From Actinomycetes bacterium (GTDB taxonomy: Bacteria; Actinomycetota; Actinomycetes; Actinomycetales; Dermabacteraceae): DNA of 14,013 nucleotides. Positions 13,936 through 14,013 of the stretch are shown here, piece by piece (the first letter of the stretch is position 1; each line of letters starts with the position of its first letter). A program made the position numbers and the translations under genes. Under the pieces are notes generated by a model that saw nothing but the letters and a program-made list of their open reading frames with translations, searched no databases and was not told where the DNA came from. The DNA lies in contig JAEWEZ010000102.1 in the NCBI GenBank assembly GCA_023389045.1, positions 1-14,013 of the forward strand, given 5' to 3'.

Positions 13936-14013
13936 GTCAAATTGTATGGGGCATCGTCAAAAAGTATCGGGCATCGTCAAATTGTTTGGGTGCTCTACCA
14001 AAAAGCATGGAGG
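13936..14013. repeat. Array of about four imperfect 20-base direct repeats, cut by window edge
   Basis: Three consecutive 20-base units start at 13936, 13956 and 13976, each beginning GTCAAA and carrying a G-T-rich middle and GGGCATC or a variant; a fourth, more divergent unit starts at 13996 and runs out at the window end. Units 1 and 2 differ at only three positions. The array is AT-richer than its surroundings. Head-to-tail short repeats like this occur as transposase-binding sites at ends of some insertion sequences (for example the IS21 family), or as iteron-type protein-binding sites. The last bases, GGAGG, could be a ribosome site for a gene just beyond the window. Identity is not established. 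Confidence 0.8.

Noticed and set aside
13936..14013. Repeat array as a CRISPR
   Set aside because: Units are directly adjacent with no spacers, drift in sequence, and no cas gene is near.

Overview
The window is high-GC DNA from an actinobacterium. The gene order rpmA-obg-proB ... proA-nadD-rsfS-phosphatase-tRNA is the classic actinobacterial chromosomal block, and the family resemblances suggest Micrococcales. That placement is an inference; no species can be named from the sequence. Coding density is very high and most genes overlap or nearly touch.

Left part (1-2984, + strand): the 3' end of rpmA (ribosomal protein L27), a strong hairpin, then obg (ribosome-assembly GTPase) and proB (glutamate 5-kinase).

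Middle (3051-9044, - strand): a complete ribose uptake and catabolism operon, transcribed rbsR-rbsA-rbsC-rbsB-rbsK-rbsD. It encodes a LacI-type regulator, the ABC ATPase, permease and lipoprotein binding protein, ribokinase and ribose pyranase. Most junctions are 1-4 base overlaps, so translation is probably coupled. Upstream of rbsR lie a likely promoter and, just inside the transcript, a perfect 14-base palindrome of LacI-family operator type. rbsR therefore probably controls its own operon. The operon sits in opposite orientation between proB and proA, splitting the proline-biosynthesis pair.

Right part (9201-13586, + strand): proA (glutamate-5-semialdehyde dehydrogenase), possibly read from a leaderless mRNA. 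Then follows a tightly packed run: a 69-residue one-helix membrane protein, nadD (NAD synthesis), a 331-residue acidic one-helix membrane protein, rsfS (ribosome silencing factor) and a histidine phosphatase that is syntenic with mycobacterial GpgP.

Right edge (13668-14013): tRNA-Ala(GGC) with a clear intrinsic terminator, then about 150 bases with no convincing gene, then an AT-richer array of about four imperfect 20-base direct repeats cut off by the window edge. The array may be the end of a mobile element.

The window is mainly housekeeping plus a ribose operon. I see no CRISPR array, defence system, prophage or biosynthetic cluster. The least explained items are the two membrane proteins flanking nadD and the terminal repeat array.
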